Shown: positions 6,165 through 6,419 of the stretch, one piece after another | Layout: every line of letters begins with the position of its first letter | How positions within the stretch are numbered: position 1 is the stretch's first letter | Assembly (NCBI GenBank): GCA_002402635.1 | Contig: DHGE01000177.1 | Location: 1-6,419 of the forward strand | DNA from: Deferribacterales bacterium UBA4806 | GTDB taxonomy: Bacteria; Chrysiogenota; Deferribacteres; Deferribacterales; UBA228 | Reading direction: 5' to 3' | Length of the DNA: 6,419 nt | Notes under the pieces: generated by a model | The model's input: only the letters and a program-made list of their open reading frames with translations | Told to the model about the DNA's origin: nothing | The model's database searches: none | Made by a program: the position numbers and the translations under genes

Positions 6165-6419
6165 TTATACATGCCTCCTAGTTTTGCAAATTTTACCTAC
6201 AATAAATATAAAAAGAACAGATAATAATATAGGTAATATTAAACTCATATACTTCAATAATTTTTGTGTTGTTGGATTGGATATAGTTATTGGATTAAAA
6301 GTAAACATTTTACCTCTCAAAGGTGCTAATTCTGGGTCAGACATGAAATAATCTACTGCATTCAATATTAATACGCTGTTATTTCCACTACCTATATATT
6401 GATCTTTAATAAAATCGCC
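6165..6419 (-). CDS. GldG-like ABC transporter auxiliary protein (C-terminal 84 residues, cut by window edge)
   Basis: The frame is open to the right edge, and the visible part is the C-terminus of a much longer protein. It begins with GDFIKDQYIGSGNNS, then ILNAVDYFMSDPELAPLRGK, a strongly family-typical stretch near the end of Gld-type ABC auxiliary proteins. Next comes a short extracytoplasmic segment, one membrane helix (about 57-75 of this fragment) and a basic cytoplasmic tail (KTRRHV). In Gld-type systems this subunit works with an ABC ATPase and a permease. In Bacteroidota the GldA/F/G set is linked to gliding, but related operons occur in many non-gliding bacteria with unknown substrates. 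The ATPase and permease genes would be expected upstream, outside the window. The last codons contain the Shine-Dalgarno of the DUF4340 gene. Confidence 0.85.
   Translation of the reverse strand, partial: GDFIKDQYIGSGNNSVLILNAVDYFMSDPELAPLRGKMFTFNPITISNPTTQKLLKYMSLILPILLSVLFIFIVGKICKTRRHV
6174..6179 (-). promoter_or_regulatory. Shine-Dalgarno of the DUF4340 gene inside the GldG-like gene
   Basis: A perfect AGGAGG on the minus strand, made of the two Arg codons near the end of the GldG-like gene. It lies 11 bases before the ATG at 6162, slightly long but usable. It implies translation coupled to the upstream gene. Confidence 0.65.

Noticed and set aside
6170..6172. ATG directly after the AGGAGG before the DUF4340 gene
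   Set aside because: It is one base from the Shine-Dalgarno, out of frame with the DUF4340 gene, and reaches a stop after 25 codons without any recognisable product.
6363..6365. TTG as a possible start of a short 66-residue membrane protein
   Set aside because: The frame stays open to the window edge, and the 18 codons before the TTG continue the GldG-like C-terminal motif, so this is the end of a longer gene.

Overview
The window is a gene-dense, very AT-rich piece of a bacterial chromosome. It has seven protein-coding genes, two of them cut by the window edges. I see no tRNA, rRNA, CRISPR array, insertion sequence or phage gene. Secreted or membrane-bound products dominate: an M28 peptidase, a ComEA-like protein, a zinc phospholipase C-like protein, an SLC5-type membrane sensor and a Gld-type ABC exporter part. 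This, with the low GC, suggests an AT-rich Gram-negative lineage. A Deferribacterota-like organism is my best guess from gene style, but it is a weak inference and other AT-rich phyla are possible.

Left part (1-919, minus strand): a ComEA-like secreted helix-hairpin-helix protein is followed by a secreted M28-family metallopeptidase that runs off the left edge. The stop codon of the first overlaps the Shine-Dalgarno of the second, so they form a tight two-gene unit. A short divergent intergenic region (920-1005) separates them from the plus-strand gene at 1006-1851. It carries a promoter for each side and an inverted repeat that overlaps the leftward -35. The plus-strand gene encodes a secreted zinc-dependent phospholipase C-like protein in which all nine family zinc ligands can be picked out.

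Centre (1848-5259, minus strand): a two-gene unit starts from a strong extended -10 promoter. It encodes a 62-residue two-helix membrane protein and, four bases downstream, a 1072-residue sensor. The sensor joins an SLC5 (sodium:solute symporter) membrane domain, a linker typical of symporter-kinases of the CbrA kind, a GAF domain, a signalling helix and a SpoIIE/RsbU-type PP2C phosphatase. It looks like a symporter-kinase whose histidine kinase output has been replaced by a partner-switching phosphatase. Its 3' end overlaps the convergent phospholipase gene by 4 bp.

Right part (5299-6419, minus strand): the C-terminal end of a GldG-like ABC-transporter auxiliary protein is followed 2 bp later by a DUF4340 protein, a common pairing in Gld-like ABC export operons.

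A pattern runs through the window. The three genes that begin transcription units (HhH protein, phospholipase, 62-residue protein) have no Shine-Dalgarno. Each has a -10-like box only 5-9 bases before its ATG, which suggests leaderless mRNAs. Two downstream operon genes (M28 peptidase, DUF4340) do have Shine-Dalgarno sequences.
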